Assembly: GCA_900079695.1 (NCBI GenBank)
Contig: LT599022.1
Span: forward strand, 1,144,287 to 1,208,286
Origin: an uncultured Alphaproteobacteria bacterium
GTDB taxonomy: Bacteria > Pseudomonadota > Alphaproteobacteria > Rhodospirillales > Rhodospirillaceae
Direction: 5' to 3'
DNA length: 64,000 nucleotides
Of the stretch, positions 16,768-25,911 are shown piece by piece (within the stretch, counting starts at the first letter, position 1; every line of letters starts with the position of its first letter). Both the position numbers and the translations under genes were made by a program. Under the pieces are notes generated by a model. That model did no database searches. It saw nothing but the letters and a program-made list of their open reading frames with translations, and had not been told where the DNA came from.

Positions 16768-16963
16768 GCGCGACGTGCGCGCTCGCCGCGCCGATGAAGA
16801 CCCATCCGGCATAGAGGTGGACGTCGCGCAGGGTGTGGCGCAGCGAATAGATGCCGCCGCCCCGCCCCGCTCCGAGCACGCCGCTCCAGATCCACAGGCC
16901 GGTGACGGCCAGAACCAGCGTCGCCGCCAGCAGCACCAACGCGACCGGGCGCTTGTATTCCAT
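16688..16963 (-). CDS. Small DUF4405-type membrane protein, possible b-type haem site
   Basis: A 91-residue protein with two predicted helices, about residues 7-27 and 49-68. The second carries DVHLYAGWVFIGAASAHVAL, the pattern of DUF4405/cytochrome-b-like proteins in which spaced histidines may bind haem. GGAGGGA precedes the ATG. Its 3' end overlaps the EamA gene by 80 bp tail-to-tail. It lies 53 bp downstream of the small periplasmic protein on the same strand, so they are probably one unit, next to the two-component system. Confidence 0.7.
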   Translation of the reverse strand: MEYKRPVALVLLAATLVLAVTGLWIWSGVLGAGRGGGIYSLRHTLRDVHLYAGWVFIGAASAHVALNWRPMLRHLGFAPRSPASPGMLHRR

Positions 16964-17016
16964 GGTTCCCTCCCCCGCGAGCGCGGCGCTCCCCCAGACG
17001 AAGCGCCGCGATCCGG

Positions 17017-17436
17017 TTACTGCTGCTGCTGCATCCGCAGGCCGCCGCGCAGCGGCATGCCGTTCTTGCCGAGCTCGATGGTGCGGGCGACGGTGCCGTC
17101 GGTCTTCAGAAGTTGGACGGTGTAGGTCTTGGCGGTGCTCTCGTGCACCTCGCCGACCTTCAACTGATCGTCGTCGCCCATCCGGATCAGATGCGCCTGG
17201 GTGAGCACGCGCACCTGATCGGCGGTCAGCTCGCGATTGGGGTCGAAGCGCCGCCCGTGGAAGCCCGCGCCCCTGCCGTCCGGACCTGCGCCGCGCATCA
17301 TCCCCGGGCCGGGGCAGTCGATGCCCGGCATGAAGGTGTCGGCCGACGTGTCGCTGGCGGCGTCCGCGGCCCACGCCGCGCCGCCGAGGCCGAACGCGCC
17401 GAGCATGGCGAGGGTGGCGATGGTCTTGGTGTTCAT
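17017..17436 (-). CDS. Small exported protein of unknown function
   Basis: A 139-residue protein with a signal peptide cut near AAWAAD (residue 24). The mature part begins with a Gly/Met/Arg-rich stretch (CPGPGMMRGAGPDGRGAGFH) and continues into ELTADQVRVLTQAHLIRMGDDDQLKVG, a helix pair followed by a beta-like segment, ending in a glutamine run. It is not an obvious Spy/CpxP, though size and context are similar. It is divergent from the response regulator, the classic place for a target of that system. Confidence 0.7.
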   Translation of the reverse strand: MNTKTIATLAMLGAFGLGGAAWAADAASDTSADTFMPGIDCPGPGMMRGAGPDGRGAGFHGRRFDPNRELTADQVRVLTQAHLIRMGDDDQLKVGEVHESTAKTYTVQLLKTDGTVARTIELGKNGMPLRGGLRMQQQQ

Positions 17437-17648
17437 GATGGTCCTCCTCTCGAAATGTCGCGAAGACGTTCCCGCCTCCGATCCCCCGATTAGACCTCCC
17501 CGGCGTCGCAGAAGTTCGCCGTTTGCAGCGGAAAAGTGTCGCGCCGTATGGCAAACCTCGAACCTGATACAATTCGATACGTTTTTTTTCGCCGCTTGCG
17601 GCCGGGCTTCCCTATTCTGAAAGTGTGAAGGACCGTCCGGACACAGCC

Positions 17649-18401
17649 ATGAACGAAAAGACTCCGCACATCCTGGTCGTCGACGACAACGCCGAGATTC
17701 GCGACCTCCTGAGCAAATATCTGGTGCGCAACGGCCTGCGCGCCACCACCGCGGCCTCGGGCGCGGAAGCGCGCAAGATGCTGGGCGCCGCGGCGATCGA
17801 CCTGATCGTGCTCGACATCATGATGCCCGGGGAAGACGGCCTGTCGGTCTGCCGCCATGTGCGCGAAACCCGCGATACGCCGATCATTCTCCTGACCGCC
17901 GTCGCCGAGGACACCGACCGCATCGTCGGCCTCGAGATGGGAGCGGACGACTACCTCACCAAACCCTTCAACCCGCGCGAACTGCTCGCCCGCATCAAGG
18001 CGGTGCTGCGCCGCGCCAACAGCCTGCCGCACAAGGCGGTGGCCGACAGCCCGGCGGAAACCGTGGTGAGCTTCGGCGACTGGCGGCTGCGCACCGACCG
18101 CCGCGAGCTCGAAAACGGCTCGGGCACGGTGATTTCGCTCTCCACCGCCGAATTCGCGCTGCTCAAGGCGTTCACCGACCACCCGCGCATGGTGCTCTCG
18201 CGCGACCAGCTCCTCGACCTCACCCAGGGCCGCGCCGCCAACGTCTTCGACCGCAGCATCGACAATCAGGTCAGCCGCCTGCGCAAAAAGATCGAGCCCG
18301 ACCCGAAGACGCCCGCGCTGATCAAGACGGTGTGGGGCGGCGGCTACATGCTTTCCGCCGAGGTCCGCCGCGAAGGCCCCGATTCGCGGCGTGCGCCCTG
18401 A
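17649..18401 (+). CDS. OmpR-family response regulator
   Basis: A 250-residue DNA-binding response regulator. The receiver domain has Asp12-Asp13, the phosphoacceptor Asp56 in VLDIMMPG and Lys105 in DYLTKPFNP. The C-terminal winged helix (about 140-240) has LSTAEFALLKAF and the RSIDNQVSRLRKKIE recognition segment ending in WGGGYML. An in-frame GTG at 17625 is an alternative start. Its stop overlaps the kinase ATG (TGATG). A T8 run lies at 17582-17589 in the divergent promoter region. Confidence 0.95.
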   Translation: MNEKTPHILVVDDNAEIRDLLSKYLVRNGLRATTAASGAEARKMLGAAAIDLIVLDIMMPGEDGLSVCRHVRETRDTPIILLTAVAEDTDRIVGLEMGADDYLTKPFNPRELLARIKAVLRRANSLPHKAVADSPAETVVSFGDWRLRTDRRELENGSGTVISLSTAEFALLKAFTDHPRMVLSRDQLLDLTQGRAANVFDRSIDNQVSRLRKKIEPDPKTPALIKTVWGGGYMLSAEVRREGPDSRRAP

Positions 18402-19912
18402 TGCGGATCCGCCTGTTTCCCCGCGGCCTCGCCGGGCAGCTGACGATGCTGCTGCTCGGCGCCCTGGTGGTGGCGCAGACGGTCGCCTTTCAGGTGGTGC
18501 ACGACGAACGCAAGATCGCCCAGCGCACCGTCTACAAGTCCCAGGTTCTCGAACGGATCGCCGCCGCCAGCCGCTTGATTCTCGAATCCCCGGCCGAGTT
18601 GAGGCCGCAGATTCTGCGCGCGCTGCAGACCGAGGACATGCGCTTCTGGATCTCCACCTCGCCGCTGGTGACGGTGGACCCGGCCGACGAGGAATCCCTG
18701 CGGGTGCAGCGCCGCCTCGCCGGTCTGCTGAGCGAGAGCTATGCCGAACTGCGACTGCGGATCCAGACCGAGCTGCCGGATGCCCCGCCGCCGCCGCCGC
18801 ACATGGCGATGCATCGCGATCTCGCGCCGCCGCCCCCACCCGACGCCGACGACCGGATGCCGCGATCGGCGCGCGGATGGCGGCGCTGCATCGACGAGAC
18901 CACCGGCTTCGTCGACGTCGATTGCGTCAAGCGCTGGCGCGCGACCCGGGGCCTCGAACAGCAGCGCAACCCGTTCGTGATCGCCGCCGCCGCGTCGATG
19001 CGCCTGCCCGACAGCCTCTGGCTCAACGCCGAGACCAGCCTCGACATGCCGCCGTTGCAGTGGGGATGGCCGTCGCTGCTCACCTTCGTCCTTTCCGCGC
19101 TGCTGATCGCGGCGGTGGCGGTGGTGACGGTGCGCCGCATCACCCGGCCGCTCAACCGACTGGCGGCGGCGGCGGAAAAGCTCGGGCGCGGCGAGGCGGT
19201 CGCCGACGTGCCGGAGACCGGGCCGGACCAGTTTCGCGCCACCACCCGCGCCTTCAACCTGATGAACCGCCGCCTGCAGCGGTTCGTCTCCGACCGCATG
19301 CGCTTCCTCGCCGCGGTCTCGCACGACCTGCGCACGCCGCTCACCTCGCTGCGCCTGCGTTCCGAATTCATCGACGACGACGAAACCCGCACCCGGATGC
19401 TGGCGACGCTCGACGAGATGACGCAGATGGTCGACGCGGTGCTCGACTTCGTGCGCGAGGACACCCGCGCCGAATCCACCGACCGCGTCGATTTCGCCTC
19501 GCTGGTGGAGAGCGTGTGCGACGACTTCTCCGACCTCGGACTGCCGGTCGAGCTGACACCGCCGCCGAAGCTGCCCGAGGTGGTCTGCCGCCCGCTGTCG
19601 ATCAAGCGCGCGCTCCGCAACCTCATCGACAACGCGGTGAAGTACGGCAACCGCGCGGTGGTCTCGGTGGAGGCCGCGCGCGGCGGCGTCACCATCCACG
19701 TCGACGACGACGGCCCCGGTCTCACCGACGCGGAAATCGAGCGGATCTTCGACCCGTTCGTGCGCATCGAAAGCTCGCGCAACCGCGAGACCGGCGGCGT
19801 CGGTCTCGGCCTGTCGATCGCACGGTCGATCGCGCAGAGCCACGGCGGCCGCATCGCCGCCGCCCGCCGCGCCGAGGGCGGAATGCGGATGTCGCTGTTC
19901 CTGCCGCTCTGA
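18401..19912 (+). CDS. Sensor histidine kinase with HAMP domain
   Basis: A 503-residue membrane kinase, partner of the preceding regulator. One helix lies at about 12-33 and a second at about 226-244, enclosing a periplasmic domain of roughly 190 residues. The HAMP domain follows, then HisKA with His308 in AVSHDLRTPL, the N box LIDNAVKYGN, and the G boxes DDDGPGL and GGVGLGLS. The sensor domain is unusual: a Pro/His/Met-rich loop at about 129-153 (PPPPPHMAMHRD type) and a Cys163/Cys175 pair. These could bind a metal or sense redox state; that is inference. Confidence 0.94.
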   Translation: MRIRLFPRGLAGQLTMLLLGALVVAQTVAFQVVHDERKIAQRTVYKSQVLERIAAASRLILESPAELRPQILRALQTEDMRFWISTSPLVTVDPADEESLRVQRRLAGLLSESYAELRLRIQTELPDAPPPPPHMAMHRDLAPPPPPDADDRMPRSARGWRRCIDETTGFVDVDCVKRWRATRGLEQQRNPFVIAAAASMRLPDSLWLNAETSLDMPPLQWGWPSLLTFVLSALLIAAVAVVTVRRITRPLNRLAAAAEKLGRGEAVADVPETGPDQFRATTRAFNLMNRRLQRFVSDRMRFLAAVSHDLRTPLTSLRLRSEFIDDDETRTRMLATLDEMTQMVDAVLDFVREDTRAESTDRVDFASLVESVCDDFSDLGLPVELTPPPKLPEVVCRPLSIKRALRNLIDNAVKYGNRAVVSVEAARGGVTIHVDDDGPGLTDAEIERIFDPFVRIESSRNRETGGVGLGLSIARSIAQSHGGRIAAARRAEGGMRMSLFLPL

Positions 19913-19980
19913 CGAACCTTGAATCCCGTTCCCCGATCCCTTCATTGTGAGGGAACCTTCAGGAATCCGAGAGGCTTGCG

Positions 19981-20880
19981 ATGGACATCAACGAGGTGCT
20001 GGACCCCGCCGCGATCGAGCGCGCGGCTGCCGCGGTGATCGCGATGGTCACCACCTACGGACTGCGGATGATCGGCGCGGTGCTGCTGCTGGTCGTCGGC
20101 TGGATCGCGGCGTCGTGGATCAGCCACGCGATCTGGCGCAACCTCGGCAAGTTCAAGCGCGTCGACGACATGCTGCGCGGCTTCGTCGCCAGCCTGGTGA
20201 AGTACGGCATCCTCGCCGTCACCCTGATCGCGGTGCTCGGCCAGTTCGGGGTGCAGACCACCAGCTTCGTCGCGGTGATCGGCGCCGCCGGCCTCGCCAT
20301 CGGCCTTGCCCTGCAGGGCACGCTGTCGAACCTCGCGGGCGGCGTGATGCTGCTGCTGTTCCGCCCCTTCAAGGTCGGCGATTTCGTCGACGCCTCGGGG
20401 CAGATGGGCACGGTCAAGCACCTCACCCTGTTCTTCACCGAGCTCGCCAACCCCGAGGGCGTGCTGCTGATCGTCCCCAACGCCGAGATCTGGGGCAAGC
20501 GGATCACCAACTTCTCGGTCAATCCGGTGCGCCGTTTCGACATTCCGGTGGGGATCTCCTATTCCGACGACATCGACGGCGCGATCGCGGTGCTGAAGGA
20601 CGTGCTCGCCGCCGAGCCCCGGGTGCTCGCCGATCCCGCGCCCGACGTGTTCGTGGAGAGCCTCGCCGACAACTCGGTCAACCTGGTGGCGCGCTGCTGG
20701 GCGAAATCGAGCGAATGGTGGCCGCTCAAATCGCACCTGATCAAGACCATCAAGGTCGCCTTCGACGCCGCCGGGATCTCGATTCCGTTCCCGCAGCGCG
20801 ACATGCACCTGCGCGTCGACGCGGGAACCCTGCGCGCCGTTCTGCAAAACCCGGCGGAGCCGCCTTCCCAGGCACGGTGA
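19981..20880 (+). CDS. Small-conductance mechanosensitive channel, MscS family
   Basis: A 299-residue channel of MscS-like length with three predicted helices. The pore helix GAAGLAIGLALQGTLSNLAG is clear, followed by the beta domain FRPFKVGDFVDASGQMGTV and the IPNAEIWGKRITNFS-type segment (here VPNAEIW). It opens on hypo-osmotic shock to release solutes. It starts 68 bp after the kinase, with no visible terminator between, so partial co-transcription is possible. Confidence 0.94.
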   Translation: MDINEVLDPAAIERAAAAVIAMVTTYGLRMIGAVLLLVVGWIAASWISHAIWRNLGKFKRVDDMLRGFVASLVKYGILAVTLIAVLGQFGVQTTSFVAVIGAAGLAIGLALQGTLSNLAGGVMLLLFRPFKVGDFVDASGQMGTVKHLTLFFTELANPEGVLLIVPNAEIWGKRITNFSVNPVRRFDIPVGISYSDDIDGAIAVLKDVLAAEPRVLADPAPDVFVESLADNSVNLVARCWAKSSEWWPLKSHLIKTIKVAFDAAGISIPFPQRDMHLRVDAGTLRAVLQNPAEPPSQAR

Positions 20881-20923
20881 GCGGAGGTAGGCTGTCGGCC
20901 CCGTCCGCCCAGGAGTCTCCGCC

Positions 20924-21709
20924 ATGCCCTGCCGCGCCGCCGTCGTCATCCCGGCTTACAACGCCGCGCGCGAACTGCCGCGCGCGGTGGCGAGCGTGCG
21001 GACGAGCGCCGCGCGCGCCGCCGACTACGGCATCGATCTCGCGCTCGATCTGGTGATCGTCGACGACGCCTCGCCCGACGGTGCAGCGGAAACCGCGGAA
21101 GGATTGCTCGCCGACCTGCCCGGCGGAATTTCGGGCACGGTCGTCCGCCACGCCCACAACCTCGGCGCCGGCCCGGCGCGCGACAGCGGCGTCGCCGCCA
21201 CCGACGCCGAGTTGATCTTCTTCCTCGACGCCGACGACGAATACCTGCCCTCGCACATCCCCGAGTGCCTGAGCACGCTGCTCTCCGACCCCGGGCTCGG
21301 CTACGTCTGGACCCGGCGGGTGTGGGAGATTCCGATCCACGACAGCTGGAGCACCCTGCTCGATCGCTCGACGGTGATGAACCTCTGCATCCGCCGCGAC
21401 TGGCACCTGCGCGCCGGAGGTTTCCCCCGCCACCCGGATTTCCGCGATCACGGCTACGAGGACAGTTTCTACCGCCGCGTGCTGTTCAAGCTGGTGCCGG
21501 GAATGTTCATCGACGAGCCGACGGTGCGCTTCCACATCCGCCCGGGCAGCACGCAGGATTGCATGGCGGACAAGATCACCCGCCCCCACGCCGAAAGCTA
21601 TCGCGAGCCCTCGGACCGCATGCCCACCGACGCGATGATCGCGGAGTTCGAAACCCGCATCGCCGCGGCGGCGGCGTTGCGGGCCGAGATCGTCGCGTCC
21701 GGAGGGTGA
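20924..21709 (+). CDS. Family 2 glycosyltransferase
   Basis: A 261-residue GT-A transferase. The nucleotide-sugar site shows VVIPAYNAARELPRAV at the N-terminus, IVDDASPDG in the middle, and the metal-binding FFLDADDEYLP; HAHNLGAGPARDSG is also typical. There is no membrane anchor. The acceptor is unknown, and it is far from the exopolysaccharide locus. AGGAG precedes the ATG. Confidence 0.9.
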   Translation: MPCRAAVVIPAYNAARELPRAVASVRTSAARAADYGIDLALDLVIVDDASPDGAAETAEGLLADLPGGISGTVVRHAHNLGAGPARDSGVAATDAELIFFLDADDEYLPSHIPECLSTLLSDPGLGYVWTRRVWEIPIHDSWSTLLDRSTVMNLCIRRDWHLRAGGFPRHPDFRDHGYEDSFYRRVLFKLVPGMFIDEPTVRFHIRPGSTQDCMADKITRPHAESYREPSDRMPTDAMIAEFETRIAAAAALRAEIVASGG

Positions 21710-21711
21710 GA

Positions 21712-22242
21712 TCAGCCCGCGGCGGCGAGATTGCCGAGCGGCTTGAGGCGGCGATAGACCGACCGGCTGACGTAATCCTTCTCGGGACCGCAGACGGTGT
21801 AGGTGATGTCGAACTCGTCCTCGGTCTCGAAGCAGAACATCGCCTTGTAGGTGTCCTTCAGGCAATAGTGGGTGTCGCCCGAGCACAACGGCCAGTCCGC
21901 ATCCGGATCGGCGGGGAAGAGGATGTCGACGAAGTGGTTGCCGTCGTTCGGACCGTCGGCGAACAGCACCTCGATGCGGTCCTCGTGCAGCAGGTAGGTA
22001 TGCTTGCGCTCCCCCACCATGCTGGTGCCGTCGTTGAGCACCAGGGTGCCCTCCTCGGCATAGATCAGGGTTTTCGCGTCGGCGCGGACGAAGCTGGCGC
22101 TGCCGCGGAAGTTGCCCTTCGGGGTGATTTCGCGCTCGATCGTCCAGTTGCCGACGAGAAGGTCGAACACCCGGTCGGCGAGCGGCGGACGCCCGGCGGT
22201 CGGGGTTTCGGAAACTGCGGAGTGCGCGGCGGGTTCGGTCAT
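21712..22242 (-). CDS. DUF6314 family protein
   Basis: A 176-residue soluble protein. The pattern LLVGNWTIEREI, SASFVRADAKTLIYAEEG, HYCLKDTYKAMFCFE and VCGPEKDYVSRSVYRRL fits DUF6314, a lipocalin-like family of unknown function. Its ATG overlaps the stop of the monooxygenase gene (ATGA), so the two are translationally coupled. It may bind the substrate or product of that enzyme; this is inference from coupling only. Confidence 0.8.
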   Translation of the reverse strand: MTEPAAHSAVSETPTAGRPPLADRVFDLLVGNWTIEREITPKGNFRGSASFVRADAKTLIYAEEGTLVLNDGTSMVGERKHTYLLHEDRIEVLFADGPNDGNHFVDILFPADPDADWPLCSGDTHYCLKDTYKAMFCFETEDEFDITYTVCGPEKDYVSRSVYRRLKPLGNLAAAG

Positions 22243-23711
22243 CGGTTGCCTTCCAGTAGGGGCGCGGGGGTCGAGAGCATGATCGCCCGCGCCAATTGCG
22301 GCTTCGCGTTCGGCCCCACGAGCCGGAAGTTCGCCGCCACCATCGGTCCTTCGGTCAGGCGCGCCGCCATGTCGGCCACGTCCGCGCCTTCGGGGAAGAC
22401 CCCGACCTCGCGGGCGAAGCCGTCGGCCAGCCGCACGTAATCGCCGTGCGGAAACTGGGGGCGCGGACGCCGGTTGCGAATGACCCGCTCTATTTCGACA
22501 CCCGCCCGCATCTCCGCAAGGGAGGGCGGCGCGGTTTCTCCGGCGGCGATGCGCGCGACCCAACGGGACTGCAACTCCATCACCGGAAAGTACGGCCCGC
22601 GATAGTAACCGACGAACGCAAGCCCCGGCAAATCCGGATGGAACACCTGATGGTGCAGCAGCACCGGCTGGAGCTGATCGCGCGGGTCGAACTCCACCGC
22701 CGCCAAGATCTCGGGGGAGAGAAACGGCAACGCCGACGAATAGCCGGTGCACATCACCACCGCGTCGAGATCGTCCCGCGTGCCGTCGGAATAGAGCACT
22801 CCCTTGTCGTCGAACGCGAACGCCCGCGAGCGCTTCGCCACCACCTTGCCGTCGCCGACCAGGGCGAGGAAGTCGTCGGAGGTCACCACCGTCATCGGTG
22901 CAGTTTCGAGGCTGTCGAACGCCAGGTCGCGGCACACCAGTCCGGGGTCGCCGCCCATCTCCTTGAGGTAGGTTCGCGGGCGCAGGTTCATCGGGTTGTC
23001 GGGCTGGCGGGTATAGAAGACGAGATCGGCGGGGAACAGCGGCGCGCCGCTCCACGGTTTCACCCAACGCGGCACGAACCACATCGGGTTGCGCAGGCCG
23101 ACGACGGTCTTCTTCGCGAACCCCGAGATCTGCCCGGCGATCTCGGTGCCGGAGAACGCCGCGCCGACGATCAGCACCCGCTTGTCGGTGAAGTTGGCGC
23201 GGTTGACCTCTTCCGAATAGCAGTCGGCGGCGTGGTAGATCTTCCCCTGGAAGCTGGGCAGACCGTCGAAATCGGGCACGAACGGGCGCGAGAACACACC
23301 CGTGGCGACCACCACCCAGTCGAACTCGCGGGTCTCGCGCCGCCCGTTCGCGAGCGTCGTCACCCGCCAGCGGTGCGGCCCGGCAGGCGCCACCGTCTCG
23401 ACCCGAGTATTCATCCGGAAACATCGGGCGAGGCGGAACTCGGCGGCGTAGGCCTTGAGATAGTCGATCACGCTGCGCCGCATCGGGAAGACGTCGGTGC
23501 GCTGCGGCCAGGTGAAATCGGAAAACACGCAGCTGAACTTCGACAGATTGGTGCGCGCGTACGAGGACCATGCACCGCGCCCGGGCGCCCCCCACATCCC
23601 GCCGATCTCGGCGGCGCTGTCGTAGACCACCGGCTCGATGCCGCATTCCAGCAGGGCCTTGGTCGCGGCGAGTCCGCTGGGACCGGTTCCGATGACGGCG
23701 ACGCTCGGCAT
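22239..23711 (-). CDS. Flavin-containing monooxygenase-like FAD/NAD(P)H oxidoreductase
   Basis: A 490-residue flavoenzyme. The FAD-binding GTGPSG is near residues 8-13 and the NADPH-site GAAFSGTEIAGQ near 180. The FMO fingerprint FxGxxxH is present as FQGKIYH, but the aromatic residue that normally ends the motif is shifted by one. Such enzymes hydroxylate or N/S-oxidise small molecules. The frame extends upstream to 23873, but ATG at 23711 fits the FAD motif and has GGGA upstream. It leads a two-gene unit with DUF6314. Confidence 0.88.
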   Translation of the reverse strand: MPSVAVIGTGPSGLAATKALLECGIEPVVYDSAAEIGGMWGAPGRGAWSSYARTNLSKFSCVFSDFTWPQRTDVFPMRRSVIDYLKAYAAEFRLARCFRMNTRVETVAPAGPHRWRVTTLANGRRETREFDWVVVATGVFSRPFVPDFDGLPSFQGKIYHAADCYSEEVNRANFTDKRVLIVGAAFSGTEIAGQISGFAKKTVVGLRNPMWFVPRWVKPWSGAPLFPADLVFYTRQPDNPMNLRPRTYLKEMGGDPGLVCRDLAFDSLETAPMTVVTSDDFLALVGDGKVVAKRSRAFAFDDKGVLYSDGTRDDLDAVVMCTGYSSALPFLSPEILAAVEFDPRDQLQPVLLHHQVFHPDLPGLAFVGYYRGPYFPVMELQSRWVARIAAGETAPPSLAEMRAGVEIERVIRNRRPRPQFPHGDYVRLADGFAREVGVFPEGADVADMAARLTEGPMVAANFRLVGPNAKPQLARAIMLSTPAPLLEGNR

Positions 23712-23812
23712 GGCGGAGTTTCCCTCGAACTGGCCGAGGCGCGGGCGCGCCCGGAATGCGCTGCCGTTCCCCATCCCCCGAACGCGGGTCGGCAGCTCTT
23801 TGGTTATATCTA

Positions 23813-23840
23813 TATGTACCGGATCGGCAGGGAACTTCAA
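23813..23840 (-). promoter_or_regulatory. Candidate promoter of the monooxygenase gene
   Basis: On the minus strand TTGAAG (23840-23835) is followed after 16 bp by TACATA (23818-23813), within a locally AT-rich patch (TACATATAGATATAAC) that stands out against the GC-rich surroundings. The leader would be about 95 nt. Confidence 0.45.
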
Positions 23841-23917
23841 GGCATACGGGTGGCCTGGGGCGGCCTCCGCCACCCATGCGGGTCGGCCCGCGTGCCTGCG
23901 TCCCGTTTCGGGAACGG

Positions 23918-23962
23918 CAACGCCCCCGGGGAGGTTCCGCCGCAGGCGGGCCCCGGGGGCGT
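23918..23962 (-). terminator. Strong hairpin at the end of the sugar operon
   Basis: A perfect 13-bp inverted repeat (AACGCCCCCGGGG at 23918-23930, CCCCGGGGGCGTT at 23950-23962) encloses a 19-nt loop that itself can form a small GC hairpin. It lies 16 bp after the stop of the 2-hydroxyacid dehydrogenase gene. No long T run follows on either strand, so it may act as a terminator or as an mRNA 3'-end stabiliser. Confidence 0.6.
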
Positions 23963-23978
23963 TCTCGGGCGGCCGGTG

Positions 23979-25004
23979 TCATTCCACCCGCGGCAGGCCC
24001 TCGGTTTCATGGGCGAGCCAGGCGGCGATATGGCCCGCGCACAGCCGCGGGCTGCCCCAGAAGGCGTCGCGAGTGCTGCCCGCGACGTGCGGCACCATCG
24101 TCAGGTTGTCGAGCGCCATGATCGGATCGTCGGCGGGGATCGGCTCGCGGTCGAAGACGTCGAGCGCAGCCCCGGCGATCCGCCGCTCGGCGAGGGCGCG
24201 AACCAGCGCGTCCTGGTCGAGGAGGCCGGAGCGCGCGGTGTTGACGATGATCGCCGTCGGCTTCATCAGGGCGATCTGCGCCGCGCCGACGAGATGATGG
24301 GTCTCCGGAACCAGCCGCGCGTGGATGCTCACCACGTCCGACCCGGCCATCACTTCGTCCAGCGAGGCGCGGCGCGCCCGCTCCGGCAGCGCCGTCACGA
24401 ACGGGTCGTAGACCAGATAGTCGCAGTCGAACCCCTGCAGCAGCTTCGCCACCAGACGGCCAACGTTACCGAATCCGACGAACCCGACGGTGCGGCCGCT
24501 GAGTTCGGGAATGTGGTCGCCGTTGGGGAAGTCCTTGAGCCACACGCCCTGCTTGAGCGCGGCATGGCAGCGGGCGATGTTGCGGGTTTCGGCGAGCATC
24601 AGACCGACGGTGTATTCGGCGACGGCGCGGGCGTTGCGCCCCGGGGTGTTGAGGATGACGATGCCGCGCGCCCGCGCCGCCGCGACGTCGAGATTCTCGA
24701 CCCCGCCGCGCAGCACGCACAGCAGCTTGAGGTTCGGCAGACGGTCGAGCACCGCGCGCGACACCGGGAAGAACTGCACGACCAGGATGTCCGCGTCCTC
24801 GGCGCCGGCGAGAAGCTCGTCCTGCGGCGGGACCGCTTCGGGACCGCCCTGCTCGATCGCGAGGTTGAGCTTCTGAAGGGTTTCGACGTCCGGCAGCGGC
24901 CACTCCCGCACCTCGACGGAAACCCCCTGAGCGGCGAGCCCGGAAAGGCCTTTCCGCATCGGCTCGGGCGGGATGAACGGATCTGCGACGGCCAACACTT
25001 TCAT
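23979..25004 (-). CDS. 2-hydroxyacid dehydrogenase, phosphoglycerate-dehydrogenase-like
   Basis: A 341-residue NAD(P)-dependent dehydrogenase of the D-isomer 2-hydroxyacid type. The nucleotide-binding loop is GFGNVG (177-182). The catalytic residues are Arg258 (NTARSGL), Glu287 (FDREPIP) and His306 (VPHVAGS). It has no ACT or other C-terminal regulatory domain, so it is not a typical biosynthetic SerA. As the last gene of the kinase/aldolase operon it probably handles a sugar-acid or hydroxyacid intermediate of that pathway. Confidence 0.88.
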   Translation of the reverse strand: MKVLAVADPFIPPEPMRKGLSGLAAQGVSVEVREWPLPDVETLQKLNLAIEQGGPEAVPPQDELLAGAEDADILVVQFFPVSRAVLDRLPNLKLLCVLRGGVENLDVAAARARGIVILNTPGRNARAVAEYTVGLMLAETRNIARCHAALKQGVWLKDFPNGDHIPELSGRTVGFVGFGNVGRLVAKLLQGFDCDYLVYDPFVTALPERARRASLDEVMAGSDVVSIHARLVPETHHLVGAAQIALMKPTAIIVNTARSGLLDQDALVRALAERRIAGAALDVFDREPIPADDPIMALDNLTMVPHVAGSTRDAFWGSPRLCAGHIAAWLAHETEGLPRVE

Positions 25005-25034
25005 GGCGAGTGTCCTTTGTTCTGAAAGCTACGC

Positions 25035-25886
25035 TCACACGCGCCGGGCGGACATGCACACCGCGATCTTGCGCGCCACCGTCGCCTTGATCGCCGCATG
25101 CATCCCGGCGAACAGTTCGTCCGGCAGCGGATCGGGGCGCTTAACGTCCGCCGCGGTGGCGGCGAACGCCGCGCCCATGGCGATGCGGAGGTCGGCGTAG
25201 ATGTTGATCTTGGTGATGCCGCGGCGGATCGCCTCCTGGAGCTGGTCCTCGGGCGTTCCGGACCCGCCGTGCAGCACCAGCGGCACGTCGCTCGCCGCGC
25301 GGATCTCGCTCAAACGGTCGAGGTGGAGATTGGGCAACGAGGTGTAGATGCCGTGCGCGGTGCCGATCGACACCGCGAGCGAATCCACGCCGGTTTCGGC
25401 GACGAAGCGCGCCACGTCCTCCGGCGCGGTGAGCACGGACTCGCCGGTGTCGCCACCGTCCAGCTCCTTTCCGGCGACGCGACCGAGTTCGGCCTCGGTG
25501 CTCGCGCCGTAGCGCGCGGCCAGTTCCACCACCTGACGGGTGATGCGGATGTTGTCGTCGAGGGGCAGGGTCGAGCCGTCGAACATCACCGAGGTGAAGC
25601 CGTGATCGAGGGCGCGCTTCACCTGATCGATGTCGGTGGCGTGGTCGAGATGGAGCGCGACCGGCACCTCGTAGGCGGGGGCGACCGCGCGGATCAGCCC
25701 GCTGATATAGAGCATGCCCTTGCCGGCGAGGTCGTGTTCGAGCGCCATCAGCAGAACCGGCGAACGCTGTTCCTCCGCGCAGTCCAGGATCGCGCGGACG
25801 AGCACGTCGGACACGCAGTCGAACGCCGGAACCGCATAGTGCCCGGCCTGGGCCGCCTTGAGAATTTCCTTGGAAGTCGTGTACAT
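25035..25886 (-). CDS. Class II ketose-bisphosphate aldolase, GatY/Fba family
   Basis: A 283-residue zinc aldolase. Asp81 and His82 in HLDHATD are the catalytic acid and a zinc ligand; His178 and His206 (LHGGSGTP) are the other zinc ligands. The length is that of the short GatY/KbaY/FbaB-like forms. It cleaves a ketose phosphate to dihydroxyacetone phosphate plus an aldehyde. It sits between the SDR and hydroxyacid dehydrogenase genes in the same operon; the true ketose is unknown. Confidence 0.92.
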   Translation of the reverse strand: MYTTSKEILKAAQAGHYAVPAFDCVSDVLVRAILDCAEEQRSPVLLMALEHDLAGKGMLYISGLIRAVAPAYEVPVALHLDHATDIDQVKRALDHGFTSVMFDGSTLPLDDNIRITRQVVELAARYGASTEAELGRVAGKELDGGDTGESVLTAPEDVARFVAETGVDSLAVSIGTAHGIYTSLPNLHLDRLSEIRAASDVPLVLHGGSGTPEDQLQEAIRRGITKINIYADLRIAMGAAFAATAADVKRPDPLPDELFAGMHAAIKATVARKIAVCMSARRV

Positions 25887-25911
25887 CTGGACACCTCAAT
25901 GACTGTGACGA

